A DNA stretch of 64,000 nucleotides from Crambe crambe (taxonomy: Eukaryota; Porifera; Demospongiae; Poecilosclerida; Crambeidae), in NCBI GenBank assembly GCA_963924555.1, contig OZ004587.1:8138075-8202074 (forward strand), read 5' to 3'. Below are positions 10,801-20,883 of this stretch, one piece after another. The notes below the pieces were generated by a model that saw nothing but the letters and a program-made list of their open reading frames with translations, made no database searches and was not told the DNA's origin. The position numbers and the translations under genes are program-made. The first letter of the stretch is position 1; every line of letters starts with the position of its first letter.

Positions 10801-12624
10801 ATGTCTGGGGACAGCATGGAGATGACGACGACCATGAATGCATCTGCACCACTCTCCTTCTGTCAGAGTTCCAACGTCAGTGATTTCGGCCTTTCAAACG
10901 CATCACACTGGATCGTCAACAGAAAAGTCGGTGCCACCATTGCTGGCGTCTTAATCCTCATCTTCTTCATAATTGGCACCATCTGGAACCTCTTTATCAT
11001 CATCACGTTCGTTGTCAAACACCATTTACTGAAAGAGCCAGCAAACATCTTTCTTCTAAATGTTGCTATTACCGATCTGCTCATCTGCTTAACCACAATG
11101 CTGTTCACCTTCATCACGGCGTTCGCTCAGGAATTCAAGTTTGGTGACAACGATCAGACTAGATGCGGGGTTTGTGAAGCATCAGGCTTCTTTTTGATAT
11201 TCCTTATCTATGTATCCCTTCATTTACTAATGGCCCTGTCAATCGATAGATTTATTCTTCTGTCACGTCCCCTTCGTTATAAACGTTTGATGAACAGATG
11301 GAAAGCCATTCTCATATGCGTTATCTTATATGCCATATGCTTCGTTCTAGCTGTCCTCCCATTGGTCGGTTTTGGCGCGTATGAATTCAATGGACGATTT
11401 GCTGCCTGCGTTCCTCGATTCACTCCTTCCAAAAATAGGAATTATATCATTGTGCTAGTTGCTGAAGCATTGATACCGATTGTTGCCATAGGAATCACCA
11501 ACGTCTGGACATATCGCTTAGTCAGCAAGTTCTTGAAAAGGAATTTCCGTCGCCGGTCAACCTTTCGGAGAAGAGATCTCGAGTCTAGTAACAAAGATGG
11601 TATTGGTGAGAACCAAAAACACAGAAACCAGCAGAAGCAGTTGGTGAAAGTATTCAGCGCCCTATTTGCAGCTAATATCATTTCATACACACCTACCATC
11701 TTGGCCTTCATATTGTTTCTTCCGTTAAGAGATAGACTGCCAGGTGAAATTTATATCATAGGGTTCATCTGTTTCATGACTGCTCCTGTTTTCCACCCGA
11801 TTCTCGAGTCATTTTTCGTCAAAGAGCTACGTTACCAAGTTTCCCGTGCAAAAAAAGGAGTACGTAGAGTCAGCACCGTTATTATTAGACAAACCACTCA
11901 GCTGTTCAATTCCAAAACTCTGGATGAAGCCAATAAGAATGCTAATCAAGAAAATGAAAATGACACGCCTCGTCCAAAGAAACGATCCATACGTTTCTTG
12001 GACGGGCGACGAGTCGAGCTCGATGCTTCCATGGTGACGGAAATGGACGAAGTGCATGTGCATTCTTCATCCTCCGAGGGGAGGAGGAGTCCCGAGGATG
12101 CAGAGGCAGGGGAGGGACAGCAAGGACATTCCCCGTCTTCCTCCCCCCAAAAGGAAGGTAGCAATGATGATACGACAGATAGCAAAACCAAGAAGGAACG
12201 CAATATAGTGATGTTGTCAAAAGTACGAAGAACAGTTACTTTTCAGGAGACCAGTGTTAACAAGATCGATTCTCTGCCTCGAACTCTCTCCACGCCCAAC
12301 ACAAGAAGTTCAGCAGATTCAAGAAACAAAACTAATGGAGTCACAAGAGATATCACCATTGATGTTCATGAATCATCAGAAGAAGTACCAAGAGATAATG
12401 GTGTCGTGCTTGATCCTGTGGAAGTGGTCGTTGAGCCTTCAGAGAATCAAACCTTACCTGCATCCTTGCAAAGAATCACTGATTCACCACCACACAAGAA
12501 TCGAACTTTGAACCCAGACGGAAGAGACGTTATTAATGGTGGTGGTTTCCATAATTTGTCCCCCAGAAAAGGGACCTTATCCAGCATTGAGGATCTCAGC
12601 TCGGATTATGGTACAGATGTATGA
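10801..12624 (+). CDS. Rhodopsin-class (class A-like) orphan G protein-coupled receptor
   Basis: Single-exon ORF of 607 residues with seven hydrophobic helices. TM1 holds G-x-x-x-N (about residues 50-78), TM2 has the L-x-x-x-D pattern (LNVAITDLL), TM3 ends in S-I-D-R-F instead of DRY, TM4 is near 165-185, TM5 near 215-240, TM6 near 280-302 and TM7 near 315-335. Cysteines before TM3 (CGVCEASG) and in the second extracellular loop (AACVPRF) can form the usual disulfide. Several N-x-S/T sites mark an extracellular N terminus without signal peptide. Odd points: TM6 lacks CWxP (it reads ALFAANIISYTPT), TM7 has HPILESFF instead of NPxxY, and Met sits where opsins have the retinal lysine, so it is not an opsin. 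The C-terminal tail is about 250 residues, rich in Ser, Arg and acidic residues, with many possible phosphorylation sites. Ligand and G protein cannot be inferred. An acceptor-like site at 10753-10762 suggests a spliced 5' UTR. Confidence 0.93.
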   Translation: MSGDSMEMTTTMNASAPLSFCQSSNVSDFGLSNASHWIVNRKVGATIAGVLILIFFIIGTIWNLFIIITFVVKHHLLKEPANIFLLNVAITDLLICLTTMLFTFITAFAQEFKFGDNDQTRCGVCEASGFFLIFLIYVSLHLLMALSIDRFILLSRPLRYKRLMNRWKAILICVILYAICFVLAVLPLVGFGAYEFNGRFAACVPRFTPSKNRNYIIVLVAEALIPIVAIGITNVWTYRLVSKFLKRNFRRRSTFRRRDLESSNKDGIGENQKHRNQQKQLVKVFSALFAANIISYTPTILAFILFLPLRDRLPGEIYIIGFICFMTAPVFHPILESFFVKELRYQVSRAKKGVRRVSTVIIRQTTQLFNSKTLDEANKNANQENENDTPRPKKRSIRFLDGRRVELDASMVTEMDEVHVHSSSSEGRRSPEDAEAGEGQQGHSPSSSPQKEGSNDDTTDSKTKKERNIVMLSKVRRTVTFQETSVNKIDSLPRTLSTPNTRSSADSRNKTNGVTRDITIDVHESSEEVPRDNGVVLDPVEVVVEPSENQTLPASLQRITDSPPHKNRTLNPDGRDVINGGGFHNLSPRKGTLSSIEDLSSDYGTDV

Positions 12625-13602
12625 CACTATACCCAACCCAGCATATTAGCTGCATACATGTGTAGCAATCAGATCAGAGCTACTAGTTTTAACTTTAATG
12701 TGTGTTGTCTTTTCATTGTATGTAGCTCGTATTTAGCACAATCACAAACACTGCATATAAACTTTAGAGCACTTTAATTATTATTATTCTAATCATCCCC
12801 CCCTTCTTTTAAAAGCTTAATCTATATAACAATGTTCCCCCCAGTATACTAAATGCAGGGCGGGCCACCCTGTTTGGATATAGAAATTCAAAGAAAGTGG
12901 GCTAGGTCTCATGGCTATACTTAAGCACCCTGTTTGAATGTACTGCTAGGGGAGACTCTGATATAAGTTACTTCTGGTCAGTGATGATGTAATGAATTAT
13001 ATATACTATGTACCAGTACATGTACTACTAATAAGAGTGATGCTATAAATAGTAACAAGTGCTATAATTAGAAACACAATGTAAATGACTGAATAAAAAA
13101 AAAAAAATCAAGAGAATTTTTGTTTTTGTGTCTAATGCAGCAACATGTATGGCCTTTGTTGTTTTTTGTTTGTTTTTCATGAGGATTAATACCAGTTGGT
13201 GGTTTGAAGCAATTAAAAAAAGTCAGATGATAGGGGCTGAGCAAACAGCTGTACTCTCTGGTTCTGAACTTTCACCTTCACCACCGTCAGACTGCAGAGA
13301 TTCCTGTTATGAAAGTAACAATAATTATCAAGTGTTTGCACACAATAGGGAAAGAAGAAAAACCTCTTGATAAAAGACATTTTTAAAGAGAACAAACCTC
13401 CCAACAAAGGACATTCTTATATATTCTATACAACAAAAGAGGACAACCTCTGTATTAAAGATAAAAGACTAGGTCCCAAGTGTGTCCATTATTCAGAGGT
13501 TACACCAAGTAGGATCAAAATCAGTTCAATTCTTCACAAAATCAATAAAAAAAAAAAAATAATGATAAAAAGAAAGAGTATATACCTCTTTCCAAACACA
13601 CC
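12625..13602. other. GPCR 3' flank with poly(A) signal, then repeat-derived sequence
   Basis: AATAAA at 13092-13097 followed by a run of A is the likely cleavage region for the GPCR transcript. A 'ggcgggccaccctgttt' word at 12858-12876 also occurs in the hAT-like element at 49453. From 13375 the interval is mostly a palindromic-element copy. Confidence 0.6.
13375..13510. mobile_element. Palindromic element copy
   Basis: Family words 'agagaacaaacctcccaaca', 'gaggacaacctctgtatta' and 'tgtccattattcagaggtt'. Confidence 0.8.
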
Positions 13603-16600
13603 TTATTCACTACTCACCGCCACATCAGATTCTGTTCCCCTCTTTTCCACCGCTAGCCCTCTTCCCCTCCCTCCCAGGGAGGTGGAACTCGGGTCTCTCT
13701 GTAACGACTCTTCGGCAAAAGACTCATCCCCGTCCAGTTCGTCCGTCCAGCTCTCTGACCACGTTTGCTCATACATGCTCGCTCTCTCAAGCGTGTTCAG
13801 TCTAAAATAGAAGTATAACAAACCATCATTCAACCTCTTTAATTATTGAGGACACCTCTATGATCTAGAAAATAATTTTCACCCAAAGTGTCCACAATAG
13901 ACTGTATTTTAGTGTATCATTCAACCTCTGTATTGAGGACACCTCTATACTAAGGACAATTTCCAAGGTCCCATAGTGTCCACAATAGAGAGATTCCACT
14001 GTACTTTAGTATATCATTCAACCTCTGTATTGAGGACACCTCTATACTAAGGACAGTTTCCAAGGTCCCAAAGTGTCCACAATAGAGAGGTTCCACTGTA
14101 GTGTATCATTCAATGTATTGAGGACACCTCTATACTAAGGACAGTTTCCAAGGTCCCAAAGTGTCCACAATAGAGAGGTTCCACTGTAGTGTATCATTCA
14201 ATGTATTGAGGACACCTCTATACTAAAAGTGTCCACAATAGAGAATTTCAACTGCACACAGTTACTGTTATTCCCTGAATTTTACCTTGCTTCTAATGAG
14301 TGCTTATCAGCATGGAGACACTCCACTTTCTCCAGTAACCTGTCTCTGTGCTCGGTCACTTGCTGGAGTTCTACTGCATCCTTTGCACGTCCCTCCTTCT
14401 CCTTGGAGAGTTCCTTGGTGAGGGACTCAATGCGAGCACTCTTCAACTTGTTCTCCCGTTTTAACTTGGCCACTTCCTCCACTGCTGCATCTTTCTCCTG
14501 AGAAATTGAAAGTTTGGAAGGGTCTCTCTCTCTCTCTCTCTCTCTCTCTCGACAACTTACAAGTCCAGCAGCTTTCAATTTCTTGCTCAAATCTGCTGTC
14601 TGCCCTGGAGTAGTTCGAGATCGAGCCTGCATTGAGATGAAAATTAATCTCACTGGTGTTGTTCATAGAGCCTTTGACATTGATGACCACTTACCACACG
14701 TGGATATGGAGTAGCAGCAGGAGTCGAAGTGCACTATAAAAAAGACATGTACCATGTACATCATCAATACATGCATGAACATGTAAATGAACATTATACA
14801 ACCATGTACACTTGCATGTGATTACATGTAAAATGAACAGAATACAATCATGTACACTTGCATGTGATTACATGTAAATGATCAGTACACTTGCATGTAA
14901 ATGAAAAGAAGATATGCACATTGACATGCTCACCTCATCTTGCAGTTCTCTCTTTAACTTGAGGAGAGCAGTCTTGAGGGCCTTGACTTCATTGAGTAGT
15001 CTGCGGTAGTCGTCTGCCTCGAGTAGCACAGAACCCTCCAACTCGTTCATGCCTGCAAGTTCACTGGAAGGTGCTGCCTTGGTTCTGGCCACTCTGTGTG
15101 TGTGTGTACAGCGCAAATCAATAAAGAGGCCGTCCCTATCATTAATTACAATGGAACCTCCTTAATAATGGACACACTTGGGACCCAGCCTTTTGTCCTT
15201 TGTAGAGAGGTTGTCCTCTTTTGGAGGTTATTTTGCCCTCAGAGTGTCCTCTACTGTATCGTACCTATAAGGTGTCCGAGGGGGAAGTCCAGTAGCGAGT
15301 TTTGATGAGACCACGCCTCCATCTGTTGTATCCTTCCCACTTCCACTTCCTACAGACGTCCGCTGGACAGGGGTGCTCCGCCCACTGGAAGGGGTGGAGC
15401 TTTGCTTTGTGAGGACAAGGTCCTTGACTCCCCCAGACCCTCGTCTCTGGTAGTAGGCGGTGGCAGAACTGGGACGCGATTGCCCCTCTATGCTTGAAGA
15501 GCGATTCTTAGATGATAGAGTTCTAGAAGATTTAGGCCTGCTCTGTCCAGCATTGCCTAATAAGTACAATCAGTATTCTAATTGTATATGCCCTGAGTGA
15601 CCAATGTATTCAAAACTGAGAATACAGTGAAACCTCCGAATAATGGACCCATCCTTTTGTCCTTTGTAGAAAGGTTGTCCTCTTTTGGAGGTTATTTTGT
15701 ATAGAGTGTATATGCAAAGGTACTTTTAGACTGTCCCATTGTTGAGAGGTTTGTCCTCTTTCAGAGTGTCCTTAATTGGAGGTTCTGAAATAATCCATTC
15801 AACTTACTAGATAAGTTACTGCTAACAGAAGCGGAACTGTTGCTAGTGACGGCGGATAAACTGGTTGGACTGGTGCTCCGACCATCCATGCTGCTGTACC
15901 CGACTGACGAGTGAGATCGCCTCCCTATTATCCCTCCTCCAGTGGATAAGGAATTCCCACGTCTTTCGCCATCGTTGTTAGCCCTTTCTGATCTTGGGGA
16001 AATGGTATCGTTCTCTTCTGAGACGTAAACAGAGAGCGGGCGGTTTCCTCTAGAATCCCGTCTCTCTCTTAATTGTACCTCTCCTGCAGATCCCCCAGAC
16101 CCCACCGAATGCCTGGATGCAAGTCCATAGGAACTGGTACGTGCCAACCCTGCTCCCTCCCGACTTTTGCCCCCATTGACCACACCCCCACCGAGACTAT
16201 TTCGACTTCTTGTGGAAGTGGAGAGGGAGGTGGGTGTCTTGCTCCTACGGAGGGACGTAGCCCTAGCAGTGAGGGAGGAGCCTGTGGGGTTCCGGACAGA
16301 CCCGTTGATCAAGTGTCCCCGGTTCTTGGCACTGAAGGACTTTGTTCTTCGTTGAAAGGGGGATATTTCCTATAATCAGCAGAGAAAATTGAGTTATAAG
16401 GGGATGAGGCATTACTGTTAATAGAGCATTCATCAAATTTTTCATTATATCTGCTCTAACTTCCTCAATTCTTGACCAAATTTCACATTTAAAACACCAG
16501 CAGAGAGCTGATCACCCACTCTATCAGCTGGTTTTTGAAGTTTGCAGTAATAATGAAGAGATCAAGCAAACGCAAATAGACTTTAGGGATGAACACTTCT

Positions 16601-18623
16601 AAAGAACTGAGCTTATGGTATAAATAATATTATACTACTGATGTTGGGCCTATGATGTAGACCATAACACATTACATACCACTTATATGGTAGCACTAAA
16701 GAGCTCAAGCATTCCAAGCATCTTCTGAATGAAGTACAACCTCTTGTATTCCTACCAACAATTAGTGTACTATTTCCATTTCAGGTCGCCTGATAGGGAG
16801 TATTAAAGCCTCGTACTAGTGGATACTATCTGATAAGGAGTATTAGCCTTGTACAAGTGTATCGAATGAGTATCTGATGTCAGTGTAGTGTAGTGACATC
16901 AAAGCTCCATATGAAACCAATGTCTGCTGACAATTAATATTGCATTAATCTTGTCCCCTTATAAGCTTAATTAGAAGCTGATCATAGACATATAAGGAAT
17001 GTTCCAAGCTATGCATATGATGTTTATACAACCACCATTGTACTGCTCAAGAATAGACATACGAGGAAGTGCTCAAAGTTATAGCTTAATAGTGGATCAT
17101 TCTCTTGTATGTATGTACCTCTAAGGAATCCTGATTCAGACCACTGCTATCTGTTTCGTCCTCCTCCTCCTCATCCTCGTCCCCCAGGGTCCGCCGTGGG
17201 GACACCGAGCGACTATTTGGATTGGAGATGGACGTCCTTGATCCCAGGGTCTTACTCCTGGGACGAGGAATGAAACTCATCACGGTCTTGGTTTCCAGAC
17301 TCTGCCCATTGACGGGATAATAATCCTCACTCTCTTTCCGATTCTTCTGATCCACGTTCTGTTCCAAAATCGAAGAATGGGAATGGGACTTGAGGTTACT
17401 GGAACCGTTACGGGGAACTCGGAGGGATTTGGATCTGGAGAGGTTAGGAGACGTGTTATTGGATCCGGGAGCAGATCGAAATCCAGTGGGGGTAGAGGAA
17501 CGTGGTCCTCCTTCTACAGTCCCGCCCCTTGGGGTATTCCCCTCCGAGACAGTTCCATTAGTCTTGGGGTTTTTTCGAAATCCAAAATTCAATTTTGGAA
17601 TAGGAATATGAGTCGATGGCTTATCCATTCCTGTAAACCACCTGGGGAGAGTAATAAGATTGTATATAGAAGTGTCTCCATTTCAGGGTATACAGAGGTG
17701 TCAGAGGGTTAGAATAGAGGGGTCCAACTGTATACAGAGGTGTCTCCATTTCAGGGGGTTGAAATAGAGGGGTGCCAACTGTATACAGAGGTGTCTCCAT
17801 TTCAGGGGGTTGAAATAGAGGGGTGCCAACTGTATACAGAGGTGTCTCCATTTCAGGGGGTTGGAATAGAGGGGTCCCACTGTATACAGAGGTGTCTCCA
17901 TTTCAGGGGGTTGAAATAGAGGGGTCCCACTGTATACAGAGGTGTCTCCATTTCAGGGGGTTGGAATAGAGGGGTGCCAACTGTATACAGAGGTGTCTCC
18001 ATTTCAGGGGGTTGGAATAGAGGGGTCCCACTGTATACAGAGGTGTCTCCATTTCAGGGGGTTGGAATAGAGGGGTCCCACTGTATACAGAGGTGTCTCC
18101 ATTTCAGGGGGTTGGAATAGAGGGGTCCCACTGTATACAGAGGTGTCTCCATTTCAAGGGGGTTGGAATAGAGGGGTCCCACTGTATACAGAGGTGTCTC
18201 CATTTCAAGGGGATTGGAATAGAGGGGTCCCACTGTATACAGAGGTGTCTCCATTTCAAGGGGATTGGAATAGAGGGGTTCCACTGTATACAGAGGTGTT
18301 ACATTCCATTATGTAGAGGTATCTTTGACTTTCAAGGATAGGAATGGCAAAAATCTCAGGAAAAGATTGATCTCTCAGCAGTCAGGAATTCACTTGACTT
18401 CCAATCCCATGACAACAGTATCACTGCCCATGTTTTTCCCTCGGCAAGCACATACCAAGTGCAATCATAATTCAATAGTCACTAAAGAAGGTGCTAATGC
18501 CTCACAACACTGATAGCCAGGTTTGTTTGCAGTCAACAATTAAAGTAAGCATTTTTTTGGCTACGTTTACATTTAACTAATAGTCACGGTGGTGGGAGAT
18601 AACTGAGTTAGAAATGATGCCAG

Positions 18624-18689
<66 letters not shown>

Positions 18690-18828
18690 AGTAAAGCCAA
18701 ACTCCTCACCTCCTTTCCTCAGTATTTAAGTGACCACCAAATTCGTCCAATCCAATGGTGCGGATATCGTTCAAACCTCCAGAAAAACTAACGCTTTTTC
18801 TGCTTGCCTGGGAAAAGTTGTCATCCAT
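13603..18828 (-). CDS. Serine-rich protein with C-terminal coiled coil (unassigned)
   Basis: Nine coding exons on the minus strand: 18710-18828, 17119-17641, 15808-16369, 15265-15556, 14934-15093, 14695-14733 (39 nt), 14561-14626, 14286-14497 and 13603-13801. Frames close throughout and give 723 residues. The start MDDNFSQASRKSVSFSGG follows an in-frame TGA upstream. Residues 1-510 are Ser/Arg/Gly/Pro-rich with repeated basic-Ser patches (NLSRSKSLRVPR, SFIPRPRSKTLGS, SLRRSKTPTSLS) and an acidic run DEDEEEEDETD, like microtubule- or scaffold-binding proteins. A Leu-rich helix (YRRLLNEVKALKTALLKLKR) and a second coiled coil (KLKRENKLKSARIESLTKEL onward) follow. The end is acidic (SESWTDELDGDESFAEES). 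The architecture recalls CCSER or navigator-type proteins, but I cannot confirm homology. The final exon also carries a donor-like GCG|gtgagt just before the stop, so a longer isoform is possible. Confidence 0.85.
13830..14245. repeat. Tandem repeat, ~86-bp unit, inside an intron
   Basis: Four to five units of 'tgtattgaggacacctctat' + 'actaaggacagtttccaagg' + 'tcccaaagtgtccacaatag' + 'agaggttccactgta'. It fills the last intron of the Ser-rich gene, and its unit is related to the element at 10380-10510. Confidence 0.95.
14522..14550. repeat. (CT)n microsatellite in a 63-bp intron
   Basis: Fills nearly half of the intron 14498-14560 of the Ser-rich gene; on the coding strand it is (GA)n. Confidence 0.95.
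15147..15262. mobile_element. Palindromic element copy (partial)
   Basis: 'atggaacctccttaataatg', 'ttttgtcctttgtagagagg' and 'ttttggaggttattttg', in an intron of the Ser-rich gene; its edge lies within a few bases of the exon ending at 15265. Confidence 0.85.
15625..15790. mobile_element. Palindromic element copy, full length
   Basis: Starts 'cagtgaaacctccgaataat' and ends 'gtccttaattggaggttct', with the central inverted halves intact. It abuts the exon ending at 15808. Confidence 0.88.
17680..18312. repeat. Minisatellite array, ~54-bp unit, about 12 copies
   Basis: Units read 'gaatagaggggtcccactgt' + 'atacagaggtgtctccattt' + 'cagggggttg', with variants (ggggtgccaac; ttcaaggggattg). The array fills most of intron 1 of the Ser-rich gene (17642-18709). 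Open frames on both strands are by-products of the unit being close to a multiple of 3 nt. Confidence 0.97.
18626..18687. repeat. (CT)n microsatellite
   Basis: About 60 bp of CT in intron 1 of the Ser-rich gene, 22 bp from the exon ending at 18710. Confidence 0.97.
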
Positions 18829-19240
18829 ACAATTGTAAAGAGCTTGCAAATTTCATGTGTGTATGTCCAGTCAACTTCACACAACGTAATCAATCCTTCC
18901 TGATCAGACATGAACACAAGATATAAAATACTTAAATATGAATACACCAAAGAAGAATGCAAGATAGGACACTTCAATTATAGCCAATTAATCTTCCCCA
19001 TGTATGGTAAAAAATCAACACATATCGAGTCCCCCAAACTTTCTCACAGCATGAAATCAATTCAGTAACACGTTCTAAAGGTTTCATTACACCACAAAGC
19101 ATTATCACATGTCAGCTAAACAATGCCACTGCAAGCTCTGTGAAAAATTCTCTGGCACAAAGGTTATTGCATTACTGTGATGTCACAACCAGACTATTGA
19201 CGTCATGCCAGCTTTGCAGTGATTCAAGTCAGCAGGTTAA

Positions 19241-19358
19241 TAGCTGATTTCAACCTCCTTAAATGGAGATATAAAAGCTGATGATAATTGCAGATAGGAT
19301 TCTATATAATATTTATATTCAGCTTCTCTATCTCCATTTAAGGAGGTTGAAATCAGCT
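19241..19358. repeat. Fold-back (inverted repeat) element
   Basis: 'agctgatttcaacctcctta' at the left is the reverse complement of 'taaggaggttgaaatcagct' at the right, with about 60 bp of spacer. Confidence 0.9.
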
Positions 19359-19544
19359 ATTTTTTTACGTCTCAAGAAACTCGTTGAATTATCTGAGCAT
19401 TAAATTAACTCTGTTGCATCATCAAAGATGATTAAAATATACTAAAATGTTTCTTATTATGACGTGCCATGCCCCTAAAGCACTACCAAATATAGCGATT
19501 GAAAGCAATCAGTAGCCAAAACACTTTCGCTATGATGCAGCTAA

Positions 19545-19702
19545 CGATAGCACTGTATAAGCACAGTACAGATAGCACTGTATAAGCACAGTACAGTGAA
19601 GCTGTCATACACACACTATATTTAATAGCACTGTATAAGCACAGTACAGATAGCACTGTATAAGCACAGTACAGTGAAGCTGTCATACACACACTATATT
19701 TA
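19545..19702. repeat. Direct repeat, two ~75-bp units
   Basis: Each unit holds two copies of 'tagcactgtataagcacagt' followed by 'gaagctgtcatacacacact'. Confidence 0.95.
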
Positions 19703-20883
19703 TACACCATAGAATTTTGGTAAGGGATAGTGTGAAGAAATAATCAAGGCATTTGTTATTATAGCCACAAAAATTAAGAAAATTTACTATATGAACGTGA
19801 TCCCATTGTGATTTCCAGATGTTCCTTTTGATGAGTTTAATGGAACAATCTTAAGTACGATTTGCATACATTACATATACAGACTATCACGTGTAAACTG
19901 ACATCTTTTGTCGAACAATTATCCCATGACAGCTATGGATGATAAGGACAGCTACGTGTCTTACTTGGATCCAACACTGCTTTAAAACACACACAGATAC
20001 ATTATTGTAAACAGCTCAAACTCCGAAAAAAGGAATAAAGTTGGTTTGAATCGAAAGGTGGTTTAGACCACTAAAGGGTATAGCCATTAATCCCTAACAA
20101 CGTGTGTTTGGAATGAGACTGAGGTAGTAATCCAGGGCTCACAACAACTCTATTAATTGTCCGGACATGATTACCTAATAGCAGTTTTAAATGTATAGTT
20201 ATAATAGAAATATTGGTCAGACAGAGACAGGCCTAGGGCTAGGGCTAGGACAAATGAAGAAATTGACTGGAAAATGTCCTGTGACTGACTTTTATTGTGA
20301 GCCCTGGTCTACTAATCAATGAGCTTAATGCTCTGTGGAATCACAAGATTTTGAAAGCTCAGCGTTAGCTACAGAATGGCCTCAGTTTTTATCTTTACAG
20401 CTTAATTATTATTCAGGTGTAAATTGGGACAAGGCAATTTACAAGGATGTAACTCTTGCGAGGTCACACAATACAGATGATGTCAGCTTGCTTGATATTC
20501 TATGATATACAGGTGGAGCATTGACACTTCAAGCTAGCTTTTAGCTACACTTTAAGGAATTCATTCCAGCTAGTATGCCTATAGAGCTACTCCTATTACC
20601 AAAACACAACTCTAAGGTTTGAAATAAGCTTTCACCATAGCCATACACTAACTAAAAACTTACCTGGGTATTATGTGTATCTCATGGACGTATTTACCGA
20701 CTGCTGAAACAGACCAGCTGGCAGCTACTTCGAATAAGCCTCCTCTCCACTTCAGAACGACCAGAAATGCAACGTCAACACAAGACTTCCATTTCGGGTC
20801 AACAAACAGGAAAAGGGTGATGGGCTCTATATAGAAATATGGGTGTGGCCAGCGCCAAGATTTATTTGCAGCGTCAGCAAAGA

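Larger units (their letters stand above)
18829..20883. other. Intergenic region between the Ser-rich gene and DCTN6
   Basis: The two genes diverge, so promoters for both must lie here or in 5' UTR introns. A perfect ~29-bp inverted repeat ('gatttcaacctccttaaatg' / reverse complement) occupies about 19241-19358. A 25-bp word 'tagcactgtataagcacagt' occurs four times at 19547-19660 within a duplicated ~75-bp unit. No exon was found. The minus-strand open frame at 20660-20932 is antisense to DCTN6 exon 1. Confidence 0.6.

Noticed and set aside
10801..12624. Opsin identity for the GPCR
   Set aside because: Met occupies the retinal-lysine position and NPxxY/CWxP are absent.
17680..18312. Possible CRISPR-like array
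   Set aside because: The whole unit repeats with no unique spacers, and the organism is an animal; it is a minisatellite.
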